Shown here: piece by piece, positions 23,486 through 36,250 of the stretch
How the letters are laid out: each line of letters starts with the position of its first letter
How positions within the stretch are numbered: position 1 is the stretch's first letter
Assembly: GCA_021442155.1 (NCBI GenBank)
Contig: CM038222.1
Coordinates: 60,362,266 to 60,426,265 of the forward strand
Reading direction: 5' to 3'
Origin: Cymbidium sinense
Taxonomy: Eukaryota; Streptophyta; Magnoliopsida; Asparagales; Orchidaceae
Length of the DNA: 64,000 nt
The notes under the pieces: model-generated
What the model saw: the letters and a program-made list of their open reading frames with translations, nothing else
Databases searched by the model: none
Told to the model about the DNA's origin: nothing
Translations under genes and position numbers: made by a program

Positions 23486-23777
23486 GGGTTGTTTGGATGC
23501 CTAAAAGAGGATACAGTATAAATTGAATGTAATGTATTTGAATTACTTTGAGTTTAAATGACCAACGCCGGCAATTTACGCCATGCGATAATAGACTTTA
23601 GACTTGATTTGAAATTCTCTCAAATCGGATGAATTCTAAATACATCTAAAAATTTCGCAATGTATTCTAAATATATTACATTACTTAGAATTTTAGTTTG
23701 CACCATGTCAAACACATAAAAAGTTAAAATCTCCTATATTTATTTTACACTCAATATTCATCAATCCAAACAACCCC
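23486..23777. mobile_element. Tourist-like MITE, copy M1
   Basis: Ends are GGGTTGTTTGGATGCC and its inverse ATCCAAACAACCCC, flanked by TTA/TAA. This is the pattern of PIF/Harbinger (Tourist) MITEs. Internal GAATTCTAAATACATCT and TTGAAATTCTCTC form a partly preserved inner hairpin. M2 (27964-28278) is the same element in duplication copy 2. Confidence 0.85.
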
Positions 23778-26497
23778 TTAAATTGTTGTAATCCCTTTAC
23801 AATTGCAGAGTTTAAACTAATGATGTATTGATAATTTAATAAAGAGTTAACCAAAGATTTATTTATCATGTTGATTAATGATTGTTAAAAAGTTGAAAAA
23901 AAATATTTTTCTCAAAAATTTTATCTAAATGAAATATAAAGTAGTTTTAAGATACTATAATTAAGATGTATTATAAAATTCATCAAATAAATATAAATTT
24001 TCAACTTATTTGTTTGAATTATAAACTTCCAAAATCAAATTTAAGATAATTTAATCTACATTTTTTTAGCAATTTTATAGCTGAATTAGATCAATTTAAT
24101 GAGCTTTATATCACTCAATTATGATATTATTGGGACATTAACATTTTAAAGGGGATTTTTCTATGTCTTGTGATAGAGTATTCTAGATTTTAGCAAAAAT
24201 AATCAAAATGATACATCGAATAACTAACAAGCCTTCATTTCATAGATAAATAAGACTAGCAATACAATGAGTTCATGAATTTGAAAAAAAAATCATCGAA
24301 GCTAATGATCTCCATTAATAATGATTATTACTAACAGTCACTGTATTATATAGTGAATTAGTTTAATTAAATTAAATTTCAATTTTTTTTATTCTTTACT
24401 TTTCTAGGTAATTTCTAATGGCTCTTATTAGCCAATAAAATAAAATAAAAATCATCTTATCATTTCAAAGTTTATAACATGGAATAATAATATATAAATA
24501 ATCAATTAAAAGTAATATTACACTCATTTTAAATTAAATCTAATAGATTTAAAATTTATCATATAAAAAATTTGATTAAAATATCTTGATTAATTTTTTT
24601 TTCTAATGAATGGTATAAAAATGCACTTAAAATGACAAAAATAAAAATAAAAAAATGAAACTTTTCAAGCACACAAATACAAAAATTTTGACCTAAAAAC
24701 CTTATGAGGCATTTGCATGCAAACTGAAAAGTATATATTAATGACATCAGGTTTGATGGTTTGATCCGTTATCTTAAGAATTGGCTGCATTTGTAATATA
24801 GTGTGATCCAATACTTGCATTTAGTAATTTTATTTGAAATACACTTTGTAGTTCAAATTTAGTCTATTTGAAATTTATCAAATTTGAGCGATTTTTATTT
24901 GCACTGTTTAATATAAAGTGAATTGATCATCACAGATAACTATCGGTGATCGTCAGCTGCCGCTCTCTGTCGCTATCATAGACAACCGCTCAAACTCATA
25001 GACGCAATGTTGCCACCATTACATTATTGTATGTTTAATAAAAAAATATAATTTTGTCATTATACTTTTTAATATTTGAATGAAATTTTATGAATAAATG
25101 CAAGAAGTTATTAGTTTATAAATATTTAAACTATTAAAAACATATATGCATAATACTATATATATATATATATAATTGGCAATTTGATCACTCAAATGAC
25201 CTTCGATTTGAGTGATCTTAGGTTGCCTCGTCGAGTTTCGCCGATTCAATTATAAAGACGCCAAATTTGGAACTCATTGATCATTCAATCAGTATTTCGA
25301 AGTTTCACATGTAGCATTTGAGCTTGATTTGAGCTCATTTGGATTTGATTTGACTTGGTTCTAGCATTGTTGAAATCTTCTCATTTAGTCGATTAATTTG
25401 ATTGTATACATACTTTAATTTGAGATTTATGCTTCATTTATAAATTTTAGAAGAATATATTAATTAATATTAATCATTAATGTGTACATAACTTTATGTG
25501 TATTATAAATATCAATATGTGCCTAGTAAATATTTTCAAAAATTATAATATACATATAATTTATAATAATTATGTAGTAATTTAAAAATATAATTTGGTT
25601 TCTAAAAGTAATGTATAAATATAAATATATTTAATAGTAAGAATATATTAAAATTTAACCATCATAATTACAACAATTTGCTTGTTTAAAGCTTAAATTG
25701 ACACTACTCAAAATTTAGATTACTTTTATTTATAATTTATTATTGTACTTAGTTATATTAGTTCTTGAGTTTTGTTGCGTGGAGAAAGATTCGGGGTGAT
25801 AGAATATGAGAATTCAATGTCTTAGCGTTGTATGAAAGTTCCTCTCTGAATGATATCATCTCTATCATCCAAAAATAAGTTTAAAATATCGGTCATTATA
25901 AAAATAATTTAAAATTATGAAATTATTTAAGTGAATATAATATTATTTTTTGCAATCATCTCAAAATAAAATATGAATAATAATGATATTATGAAAAAAA
26001 AAAAAAGATTCGAAGCCTCCAAAACTGATCAACTTTGATCAATTTGTAAATGAGGATTTCACCACTTAATGATTAAATTCATTAATATATTTAACTAATC
26101 AAAATTTACATATTACAGCAGCCAACGGGCCTCACAATGGAGAGGATATGTTTTGTTCTCGATAGCATCCTCCAAGCCTTTCTCCGAGCAATACAAATCT
26201 AAGCATAGTCAAGAAATAGTTATTATATCTTAATCATTCTTCTCAATTAATCTCTTATCATAATGACGTCTGAATAATTTATTTGTTATAGCTTAATCAT
26301 GATTTTAGTTGAAATTTAAATAGAAAATCAAACATCTTTCTTGATTAATGTCATTGAATGCTCTTAATTATGTATAGAAACGTTCATGTAAATTGGATTA
26401 AGTAGATATACTTTAATTACATTATTTATATTATTTTTTTATATTTTAGAATGATTATTCATTTTTATAAATTCTTTTCTTTTGTATGCTCGTTGGT

Positions 26498-26810
26498 TGG
26501 AGATAGAGGTGTATCTTATAAATGAGTTAAGCTGATTCATGAGCCGGCTTAGGTTCAGCTCTATAAATGACTTACGAGTCAAGCTCAATAAGCTCACAAG
26601 TTTCTTTTGTATGCTTGTTGGTTGGAGATAGAGGTGTAACTTATAAATGAGTCAAGCTGACTCACGAGTCATCTTAGGTTTAGCTCGATAAATGGCTTGT
26701 GAATCCAGCTGACTCATGAAGTTTTAGGTTTAGCTCGATAAATGGCTTGTGAGTCAAGCTCACAAGCTAAGCTCATTGACTCGACTAGTTAGCTTGTGAG
26801 CCTTGATTAA
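26498..26810. repeat. GAGTCAAGCTC-type dispersed repeat, copy 2
   Basis: Counterpart of 22022-22300. It has three GTGTA...AAATGAGT-type units and an extra GTTTAGCTCGATAAATGGC repeat, so repeat number differs between the duplicates. Confidence 0.55.
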
Positions 26811-26818
26811 TAAATATT

Positions 26819-27032
26819 AAGAAGATTTACATACATACAACACAATTCTTATGCATTTATATATCTAACACTTTCCTATGCTTAAAAATGTGGATTTCAC
26901 TTTTAAAAAGTAAGCCATGATGGTATTTTTGATATGATATTGAAGATTGAGGTGTTATAAATGTAAAAATTAAAATTTAGATGCTAGATATGTAAATACA
27001 TAAGAATTATATGGTATGTATGTAAATCTCCC
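26819..27032. mobile_element. TACATACATAC-family MITE in duplication copy 2
   Basis: Duplicate of 22320-22532 with only a few base changes. The second diverged copy follows at 27208-27442. Confidence 0.75.
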
Positions 27033-27207
27033 ATTAAAATTTAATCCATTAATAGCTAAATTAATCAATACTTTAACTAATTAAACGATTACATATTGTA
27101 AAATATCATCCATCCCCATAATAAAGGGTATAGATTCCAAGCATAGTAAGTAATAGTTATTATATGTTAATGATGCTTATCCATAAAGTATGAATGATTT
27201 ATTTATT

Positions 27208-27442
27208 GAGCATTTATATACATGACATAAAATTTTTATATATTTACATATCAAGTATCTATCTAACACATATACTTTCATATTTATTTAAAAAGCATTT
27301 AAATATTTATTATTATATTAAAAACAGTACTATCATTATTTTTTAAAATAAAATATATCTTTTTTATGCATAAAATAAGTACTATTTTATAAATATTAAA
27401 TTTATAAATATATAAAAATTATATGATATGTATATAAATTCT
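27208..27442. mobile_element. TACATACATAC-family MITE, diverged, in copy 2
   Basis: Duplicate of 22709-22943, nearly identical to it. Confidence 0.6.
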
Positions 27443-27963
27443 CTTTATTTATTGGAACTTAATCATTACCTCTATTTTCTCTTATAAAGAGAATGATAAT
27501 CAAATATGGATCTTATCTATAATCAACATCTAATGAGTTTTAATTAGCTATACAATAATAATAATATTTTTTTTTCAATTGAAATTAGATTAAGGAAAAT
27601 TTATGAAGCTATTATAGAAATTAAAATCAAAAATAAATGCGTTCATTGCAAATTATGTGGCGAACATTCTTTTAAAATCGACAAAGATGAAGACCCCATT
27701 TTGGATATGCGAGAATCATTTGAGGGCCAATTTCTTGAAGGTGGTAAAGAAAGATAGCAGCACTTCATTACATTATCCAAATCCAATAGTGATGTCATTA
27801 ACTTGAAATATGTTATATGATTAGTCGAGTTTGTTTTCCCTTTATGATTCCAAGTGTTCAAAATTATTGCTAGAGTATTGTGATTGCAACCACACAGCTT
27901 TTTAGCAGCAGTTTTATAACTAATGAGGAAGTTATTTAACAATGATTTGTTTTAATGATTTAA

Positions 27964-28278
27964 GGGTTGTTTGGATGCCTAAAAGAGGAATACAATATAA
28001 ATTGAATGTAATGTATTTGAATTACTTTAGATTGTTAGGAATGCAGTGACCAACGTTGGCGACGACGGTCGGTGGCGATAATAGCACTTTACACTGACTT
28101 GTGTATTTGAAATTCTCTCAAATCGGATGAATTCTAAATACATCTAAATTGACTCTTGCAATGTATTCTAAATATATTACATTACTTAGAATTTTAGTTT
28201 GCACCATGTCAAACACATAAAAAGTTAAAATCTCCTATATTTATTTTACACTCAATATTCATCAATCCAAACAACCCC
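27964..28278. mobile_element. Tourist-like MITE, copy M2
   Basis: Starts GGGTTGTTTGGATGCC and ends ATCCAAACAACCCC. It retains a GC-rich centre (GGCGACGACGGTCGGTGGCG) that is partly deleted in M1, so M2 is closer to the ancestor. Confidence 0.85.
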
Positions 28279-29752
28279 TTAAATTGTTGTAATCCCTTTA
28301 CAATTGCAGAGTTTAAACTAATGATGTATTGATAATTTAATAAAGTTAACCAAAGATTTATTTATCATGTTGATTAATGATCGTTAAAAAGTTGAAAAAC
28401 ATATTTTTCTCAAAAAATTATCTAAATGAAATATAAAGTAGTTTTAAGATACTATAATTAAGATGTATTATAAATTCATCAAATAAATATAAATTTTCAA
28501 CTTATTTGTTTGAATTATAAACTTCCAAAATCAAATTTAAGATAATTTAATCTACATTTTTTAGCAATTTTATAGCTGAATTAGATCAATTTAGTGAGCT
28601 TTATATCACTCAATTATGATATTATTGGGACATTAACATTTTAAAGGGGATTTTTCTATGTCTTGTGATAGAGTATTCTAGATTTTAGCAAAAATAATCA
28701 AAATGATACATCGAATAACTAACAAGCCTTCATTTCATACATAAATAAGACTAGCAATACAATGAGTTCATGAATTTGAAAAAAAATCATCGAAGCTAAT
28801 GATCTCCATTAATAATGATTATTACTAACACGTCATTGTATGATATCTACAAATACCAACAATCATAAGCTCTTGATCATTAGTGTTTGTTTGTTATTGT
28901 CTTTCAATAATTAATGCTTGCCACCTAATAACTACTCCCTACTATTAAGTAAAGGGTGATTTTCTCTAATCTTCATTTTATATAGTGAATTAGTTTAATT
29001 AAATTAAATTTCAAATTTTTTTTATTCTTTACTTTTCTAGGTAATTTCTAATGGCTCTTATTAGCCAATAAAATAAAATAAAAATCATCTTATCATTTCA
29101 AAGTTTATAACATGCAATAATAATACATATATAAATAATCAATTAAAAGTAATATTACACTCATTTTAAATTAAATCTAATAGATTTAAAATTTATCATA
29201 TAAAAAATTTGATTAAAATATCTTGATTAATTTTTTTCTAATGAATGCATAAAAATGCACTTAAAATGACCAAAAAAAAAAAAATTGAAACTTTTCAAGC
29301 ACACAAATTCAAAAATTTTGACCTAAAAACCTTATGAGGCATTTGCATGTAAGCTGAAAAGTATATATTAATGACATTAGGTTTGATGGTTTGACCAGTT
29401 ATCTTAAGAATTGGCTGCATTTGTAATATAGTGTGATCCAATAATGTAGTGTATTTGAAATACACTTTTTAGTTCAAATTTAGTCTATTTGAAATTTGAG
29501 CGATTTTTATTTGCACTGTTTAATATAAAGTGAATTGATCATCACAGATAACTATCGGTGATCGTCATTCTCTTTTTTCTATCATAGACAACCAAACTCA
29601 ACGCATACGGGTTGCCACCATTGCTGTCATTTGTCGTCAACAAAAATATAATTTTGTCATTATACTTTTTAATATTTGAATGAAATTTTATAAATAAATG
29701 CAAAAAGTTATTAGTTTATAAATATTTAAACTATTAAAACATATATGCATAA

Positions 29753-29755
<3 letters not shown>

Positions 29756-29791
<36 letters not shown>
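29756..29791. repeat. TA microsatellite
   Basis: About 18 TA units at the end of duplication copy 2. The equivalent run at the end of copy 1 (25157-25174) is about half as long. Confidence 0.95.
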
Positions 29792-29794
<3 letters not shown>

Positions 29795-29814
29795 TTTAAT
29801 TGCAATAAATTTTA

Positions 29815-30043
29815 GAAAAATTTACATACATACTATGCAATCTTTATGCATTTATATATTTATATCCAAACTTTAATATTTACAAAATTAGCACTTTTCA
29901 AGGTGCATTTCACTTGGAAAAATTAATAAGGGTGGTATTTTTGATGTAATAATAAAGATTTAGGTGGTATTTAAGTAAAAATTAAAGTTTAGTTATGAAA
30001 TATGTAAATGCATAAGAATTGGGTGATATGTATGTAAATCCCC
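29815..30043. mobile_element. TACATACATAC-family MITE near VAMP72 promoter
   Basis: TTTACATACATAC at the left mirrors GTATGTAAATCCCCCC at the right, with GGTGGTATTTTTGATG in the middle. It lies about 290 bp upstream of the VAMP72 start codon. Confidence 0.7.
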
Positions 30044-30300
30044 CCTAATTTTAATGTGAAATGTGTCTTTCCATTAGAGCAGCAGTATGGTTATTTTGCT
30101 AACAATGGAGACCAATTATGGAATTTTAAAACAGAAGAAGCTCCACAATTCGTCTTCTCCGTTTCGACGTTTTTAAAGGCAGAAAGGTCATATTAATCGA
30201 AATCACAGCTTCTTTCTTTGACCCTACATTTTAACTCTGCGGTCCCAACTATCTCTATCGCGCGAATCTCACATTCTTGAGAAGTTATTGTGAGAATGCA

Positions 30301-30312
30301 GGGTTAGGGTTT
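30301..30312. promoter_or_regulatory. Telo-box in the VAMP72 5' region
   Basis: GGGTTAGGGTTT (AAACCCTAACCC on the minus strand) lies 24 bases before the start codon. Telo-boxes of this kind are frequent near transcription starts of highly expressed plant genes. I see no clear TATA box in 30046-30300, so the transcription start is not fixed. Confidence 0.5.
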
Positions 30313-30335
30313 GCTGAGGAGCGAGGGGATCGAAC

Positions 30336-33289
30336 ATGGGGCAACAGTCGCTGATCTACAGCTTCGTGGCGCGGGGAACGGTGATCCTGGTGGAGTATAC
30401 GGAGTTCAAGGGTAATTTCATGGAGATCGCATTCCAATGCCTGCAGAAGCTGCCGGCGAGCAGTAATAAGTTTACTTACAATTGCGATGGGCATACCTTC
30501 AACTATCATGTTGAGAATGGATTCAGTGAGTTTTCTATTACATGGCTTTTGTTGATTTGTTTCATTATTTTGTGAATGCGATGGCTTAGATTTTTTATTT
30601 GGATTGGAGTTTTGATCAGGTTTAGTGGATAATCGTTGTTGATTTCGTTTGCATTTCGCGGGAGGAGATGATTTGAAATCTCCGATTTCGCTGACTTATT
30701 TTTCCTTAAGATTAGGTTTAATTCGGAATGATAGAATTATATTATTTTTTTGTTTTTTCCATCCAGCTGCCGTTAGTATGCATGCCGTAGAGAGCATTGA
30801 GAATCGGTGAATGTAGATAGAGGGGCATGGAATCTTCCATTTGTGTTTCTTAAGAATTTATTAAAATATTTCCGTTTCTATCAAGGTCAATGGTTATAAT
30901 CCTCAATCTTATGCGGTATTTATTTATTTTTCATGAAATATTTGACCAATAAGTAAACAAAACGCTACGTCAATATGAAAGCTATTGGGTGTCGATCAAA
31001 TGGGCTTAAGTTTTATAATCCTCGAAGCCTTGAATTGGAGAATTGATAAAGTTTTAAACTTTGCATACGGGGAGACATTGAATTTTCCATTTCTGCTTTC
31101 TGATAAAATTATAGAAGTATTACCTTTCAGCTATCATTAGGTGCACGGGAATGGCGATAAAACTCCTAATCCATCCTTCTTCCACCATTATTCCTCCTAC
31201 TCGTGTTCTGGGAATTCCGAAATCTCTTGTGGTTTAAAATATATAGCTTCGTTATCATTACGAATTGATGGTTTAGGAAATTGAATATGCTATGATTCGT
31301 CTGCTGGTTGCTCTTTCTGTAATGTTATTGATATGCCAGACAAGTTTTTTTCTCTCCCTTTTCATTTTGCTGGTAAGGTTGCTTCCATCTGTTTGATGTT
31401 TATCTTGATACAAAGTAAATAATACAAATTAATGAGTTTTCTCATTCGATGAGAACCCTCAACACAAATTCAATATCTTTACATCAAGTTAAAATTGGAT
31501 CAGAGGTAACATATCTGTACTTGATTGTGGTGACTAATACAGATGTGTTTTTCCTCTTTTTCTAAGAGGCTATTTGGGATCAATTTTGTTTTGTGTTTTT
31601 TAATTTTATTTTTATACTTTTTTTTACAAAACATATTTTTTTTATGTGTTTTTATTTTTTATTTTTTAAAAAATATATTATTATTTTTAAAAATACTCAA
31701 AACAGAGTGTTTTTAAAAATAATAATAGCAACCAAATATGTTTTACTTTGAAACAAAATATAAATATAAAACAAAAAATAAAAGTGATCCTAAATAGCCC
31801 CTAAAGATTTCATGGATTTCACTCTTGTACTGTTAAGGTCATGGTTTGCAGTTTCAATAGTTTTGGATTGGGTTCAGCGAAGATCAAACATTTTTTTTAA
31901 ATTTCATTTCAGTTGGTTTTGTGGGTTTCGTTGAAACTTAATAGGTTTTGTGGACTTTTGGCCAGACTCTGAGTTTTGACGGAATTTCAGTTGAACCTCA
32001 ATAATTTTGCCCAAAATTCATATGTTTGAGATAAATTTTTGTTGAAACTCTTTAGCTATGGTCCAAGTTCTACTAGAATTTTATCTCAGCGCGATAAAAA
32101 AAAAAATCAAGTATATATTATAACTTCTGGGAAAATTGAATATTCCTCTCTCGTTCATACTCTAAATATAAAATTTTCAAATATTCAACAATAGAATAGT
32201 TATTGAAACCAAAACTAAACTAAATTCTGAAACTGACAAAATCATCAAAAATACCGAAACTTAAACTTTCCCAATTGGATCAAAACTGGTTTTAGAACAG
32301 ATGAATTCTATTTTCAGGGATCTCCTTTCCTATTCCACAAAGAAATTGAATAAGATTCTTGTATTTAGGATAATGTTAACATTCTACGCCTTCTCCAATC
32401 ACTTTAGCATGGATCTTCATCATTTTTTCTTCACTTGAAGATGCATCTTTTTATTTTATTTTATTTTTTTGTCTTGTTAACTTCGCATTTCTGTATATTG
32501 CAGCATATTGTGTTGTTGCAGTTGATTCAGTTGGCAGGCAAATCCCAATTGCCTTCTTGGACAGAGTAAAGGAAGATTTTACCAAGAGATATGGTGGTGG
32601 AAAGGCTTCTACAGCTGTTTCCTACAGCCTCAACCATGAATTCACGTACATCCTTCTTCAATCTCATCAGTGGTCCTGCTTTTTTATAGCTTAATGTAGG
32701 AATCTGTTAAAATATACAGGTCAAGCCTGAAAAAGCATATGCAACATTGTGTGGAACACCCTGAGGAAATCAGTAAGCTGTCCAAAGTCAAAGCCCAGGT
32801 TTCTGATGTTAAAGGAGTAATGATGGAAAACATAGAGAAGGTCAAACTTTTTCACCCATTCGGCTCCAACATTTTAAACTATTAAAAATCTCCCCATTTC
32901 TTACAAGTCATAATTGGCAGTGTTGATCAGTTGAGGATTTTTATATTCAGGTTCTTGATCGAGGTGAAAAGATTGAGCTCCTAGTTGACAGAACAGAGAA
33001 CCTTCGGTCCCAGGTCTGAAATCAATCTTTCAAAACATCGATGGACAATGAATAAATCTTATATTTGCAATTAACAAATTGGATGTTCCTTATCGAATTC
33101 TAACACCTTTTAATAAGTACCTGTAAATTTTGTTTGTAGGCTCAAGATTTCAGGCAGCAAGGGACTAAGTTGAGGAAGAAGATGTGGTGGCAAAACATGA
33201 AGATGAAGCTCATTGTCCTTGTGATTATTGCAGTTTTTATCCTTGTCATGATATTGTCCATCTGCCATGACGTCAAATGCATTAACTAG
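30336..33289 (+). CDS. VAMP72: VAMP72-type R-SNARE, five exons
   Basis: This encodes a vesicle-associated membrane protein of the plant VAMP721/722 type. These R-SNAREs sit on secretory vesicles and pair with plasma-membrane Q-SNAREs to drive fusion. The coding exons are 30336-30525, 32504-32645, 32720-32840, 32951-33013 and 33140-33289. They join in frame with GT-AG introns to 666 bases, giving 221 residues, the family's usual length. Residues 1-~115 form the longin domain ([20 protein letters not shown] start; RYGGGK motif). The SNARE motif spans about 127-187 with the zero-layer arginine at 155 ([18 protein letters not shown]). A basic stretch, KLRKKMW, precedes a membrane anchor at about 196-214. 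The tail is short, as expected. Intron 1 (about 2 kb) hosts a MITE. I see no defect, so the gene is probably functional. The exact subtype (721, 722 or 726) is not resolved. Confidence 0.96.
31566..31801. mobile_element. Foldback MITE in VAMP72 intron 1
   Basis: Ends are GAGGCTATTTGGGATCA and TGATCCTAAATAGCCCC, flanked by TAA on both sides. The inverted repeat continues inwards through TTTTGTTTTGTG-like sequence, so most of the 236 bp can fold on itself. TSD and termini fit a PIF/Harbinger-type MITE. It lies in the long first intron, far from both splice sites. Confidence 0.85.
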
Positions 33290-33620
33290 TCCTGTCCACT
33301 GCCATGGTTGCTGAAGTTCGACTGGCTTCAGGTTTTGCATTTCCCAACTCTTTAATTCAGCTACAGCTTGTCTTGAATTATAATTTTTTACATCCTACAT
33401 GCATCTCTGTACTTCTCTATTAAGAATATTTTATTTTCGTGCCTCTTTTTTTACTATTTTCTTTTCTCCATAATGATGTGGAGAGGGATTGGCTCTTTAT
33501 TTATGATGCTTTTGCACGCTTGTATAGCCAAAATGCACCAGATTTTTTCTCATTGTAACAACAGTAGGATTATTTGATTCATGTCATTGTTATTGTGTAT
33601 TTTTTTTATTTGTTGGCATT

Positions 33621-33626
33621 AATAAA
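33621..33626 (+). terminator. Polyadenylation signal candidate for VAMP72
   Basis: AATAAA lies about 330 bases after the stop codon, with a T-rich stretch before it. A 3' end near 33640-33660 would give an ordinary 3' UTR length. Confidence 0.45.
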
Positions 33627-33949
33627 TTGTTTATTTCTTGGATGTCCATGACTTGTTACAGGATTTGGGGATTATACGTGTATTTGATGCTGCCTTCAGG
33701 GCGAATTGGTTTATTAGCTTTAGGGCATAGGTTTTGGATCCTCTCCAAATATCATGAAAATGGCATTACTACAGTTGCTCCGACCCTTCACTGCATTTCA
33801 CTTCTGATTGAGATTTTGCCTATTAGTCATCTTTATAATCAATTTATCTTGATGGATTAAATCTCAGACAAGTTGATTGCAGGGTTGGGATTGGATAATG
33901 CTATAAGTTGAGGCACCGAGATGATTTTCTCATCAATTTTCATTTATAA

Positions 33950-34391
33950 GTTGTTTGGATGCCTGAAAAAGGAATGCAGTATAAATAGAATGCATTGTAA
34001 AGTGAATGTAATGTATTTGAATTATTTTAAAATTATTTGGTTGAAAACTCTATAAATACATGAATTTTCTTTTTTCATTTGGTAGAATAAATATAATGTA
34101 AAGTAATTTTGATTATGGGTGGCGTTGGTGGCAGCCTAGTGCGGCGAGATGGTGGTAGTGGCGGCAGCGACCGACGACGGCAACAATATCACTTTACACT
34201 GGCCGGTGTATTTGGAATTCACCCAAATCGGATGAATTCCAAATACACCAAAATTAACTCTTTTAATGTATTCTAAATATATTACATTACTTTGAAATTT
34301 TACTTTGCACCATGCCAAATAAAAAAAAAAAGTTTAAAACCCTTGCATTTACTTTACTTTATACCCAAAATTCATTATTCAAAATAATCCC
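33950..34391. mobile_element. Tourist-like MITE, copy M3, downstream of VAMP72
   Basis: It starts GTTGTTTGGATGCC after TAA and ends with the decayed inverse CAAAATAATCCC followed by TTA. The centre has a perfect inverted pair, TGTATTTGGAATTC and GAATTCCAAATACA, and a GC-rich GGTGGCAGCGACCGACG-like core. It is longer than M1 and M2. Confidence 0.8.
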
Positions 34392-34599
34392 TTAAAAGGT
34401 AAAACCTAATCCCTAGATTAGTTTTATAGGTTTTTCATATATTTCTAAAATATCATCCTAACCTTTAGAAGTATGTAAACCACCGCTTTATACTATATCT
34501 ATTTATCTAATCTCTATAAGTATGACCAATATTATATAAGGTGATGGTTGCATTGTGTTGAAGAGATTTATTCATTCCTCTTTCTTTATTCAGCCATGC

Positions 34600-36250
34600 A
34601 TAAAGGTGGAGGTTGGAGAGGTGGCTAGTAGAGTAATTTGTAGTTGTTAATTATCTTGGAAACTGTCATGCTAAGGAATTTCTCTTTTGAGTGATCGGTG
34701 GTGGCTATGGGGAGCCAATGAGCCAAAAGTCTTCTCAAGAAGAAAATTGTCGACAAATGCAAGGGCAGGCAATTGTTGAGGTGATCTAACTTAGGATGCA
34801 ACATGTTTTTAGTGATGCGTATCTGTTATTTCAATTTGATCACAAGTTGTTGAGTTTGGTTGGCATAAACATTCTTCAATCTCCTGCAAAATTCAAATAA
34901 AGCTGAAGCTCATCAATGTTTATGACTTGATCTTAAGTAAAAACATCTGAAGAAGATTATATTGTTGCGCTGAATTTTGAGGAAAAACAAAAGTAGTGCA
35001 AGAAAAGGCAACAAATGAAGTATATTTGAATTTTTAGCAGAGGAGCTAATCAAAAAGTTGTGATGGTGTATGCAGGATCTATGATAAGGATAGTTACATG
35101 AAAAGTGACTATCCACAATGGAATACTGGGCATAGCTTGAATCTGATGAATGCTGTGAGTGAAAAGATCTTAGTGTTGTAGTTCTATGGCGTCTTTTATC
35201 TTTGCCATGGGTGTATGTTTTCATTTAACTACACATAAAGAGCTAATATTTAATTATTCATTTTGCAGGAGATTGAAGAATGTTTATTTTGTTGATGGTG
35301 GTGATGTGAAAATTAAGATTGATTATGTGGTTATATGGAAGCTTCATAATATAACCCAAGTTCTTAAATTGAAGAATCTAATCTTGATTAGGCAACTTAG
35401 TGAAGGTTACGTCTCAAGCATCAATAATGATAGTACAAAGACAATGTACAATGGCATGGTGATGGCACAAAGAAGCAAGGATGGTACTATACATATGATG
35501 TCAAACACCTAAAAATGAGAAGATTGTTAAATATATTGTTGGTGATTTTGGAGGTGTAATAAATATGAGGTAAAAATTCTATCAAATTGGATCTTTCAAA
35601 GCATAGTTGTGTTAGATGGTGGAGCTTGATTTTCATCTCCAAGAGGTAGCTCCTCGGCACCAGAGAAGCAGTGCCACGATGTTGGAACAGGAAATTTTTT
35701 GACATTAGACCATAGAAGGTAGTGCCTCGACGCTAGGAAGGTAATGCCGCGACTTTGAGTTGCGGTGCTTCGGCACCTTAGTGCTTCAAAGAAGTGTTGT
35801 GGCTCTAGGATCAGGGCATCGGAAAGCATAATAACAGATAGGCTAGCACTGCTTGAACCCATGCATAAAAGTCTAGGAGAGGCGTCGGTCATAATTGTGG
35901 CCTTCTGAGGTGGGAGACTTCATATTTAGGTAATTTTTTTACAGTTTTTAATACTCATGTCATTTTCTCTAGTGAGTGAGAGTGAAGTATGTGCCCTAGA
36001 GAGATTATGATATTATCTTAATTTTCTTTCATAGTGGATTTCTTAGTGGTGTGGTTTGTGTTTTTTTCCCGTTCTCGGATTTTTTCACGTTAAATTTGGT
36101 GTTTTCTGTGTGATCTTTTATATTGATTTTCATTTGTTCAGTATATGCTCTGAAACACTCAAACTGCTTGTCCACACATAATTTTCAATCATATTTCTCT
36201 TCCTAACAAGTTGGGCATTATAAGATAGACAATATTTCAGGAACAAGAAG
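34600..36250 (+). mobile_element. Ty1/copia retrotransposon remnant
   Basis: The open frame at 35186-35512 reads KIKIDYVVIWKLHNITQVLK, LKNLILIRQLSEGYVSS and NGMVMAQRSKDGTIHMM. These fit the stretch before integrase in copia polyproteins (the 'LKKNLISVGQL...GYxV...MVVARG' region). At 36040-36230, TAGTGGATTTCTTAG, TTCACGTTAAATTTGGTGTT and CCTAACAAGTTGGGCATTA resemble the end of a copia LTR followed by a decayed primer site. Reverse transcriptase and RNase H were not found. The piece is therefore internally deleted and its limits are approximate. Confidence 0.6.

Larger units (their letters stand above)
15374..25174. repeat. Tandem segmental duplication, copy 1
   Basis: Excluding the 5.33-kb insertion of element A with its extra TSD, this copy is about 4.47 kb. 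It is collinear and highly similar to 25175-29791. It begins inside the D LTR and ends in a TA run at 25157-25174. It lacks a ~127-bp block present in copy 2 at about 28830-28957. No gene is recognised in it; it holds MITEs and the AGTCAAGCTC-type repeats described separately. Confidence 0.95.
25175..29791. repeat. Tandem segmental duplication, copy 2
   Basis: This 4.6-kb copy follows copy 1 head to tail and is highly similar to it. It begins inside an LTR U3 fragment (CTCAAATGACCTTCGATT) and ends in a long TA run (29756-29791). It has no element A, showing the empty site near 25950. It ends about 540 bp upstream of the VAMP72 start codon. Confidence 0.95.

Noticed and set aside
30301..30312. 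Telomere-like GGGTTAGGGTTT as an interstitial telomere
   Set aside because: Only about two units, placed in a gene's 5' region, so a telo-box is the better reading.
30285..30509. Antisense frame over VAMP72 exon 1
   Set aside because: Mirror of a well-supported coding exon, with no motif of its own.
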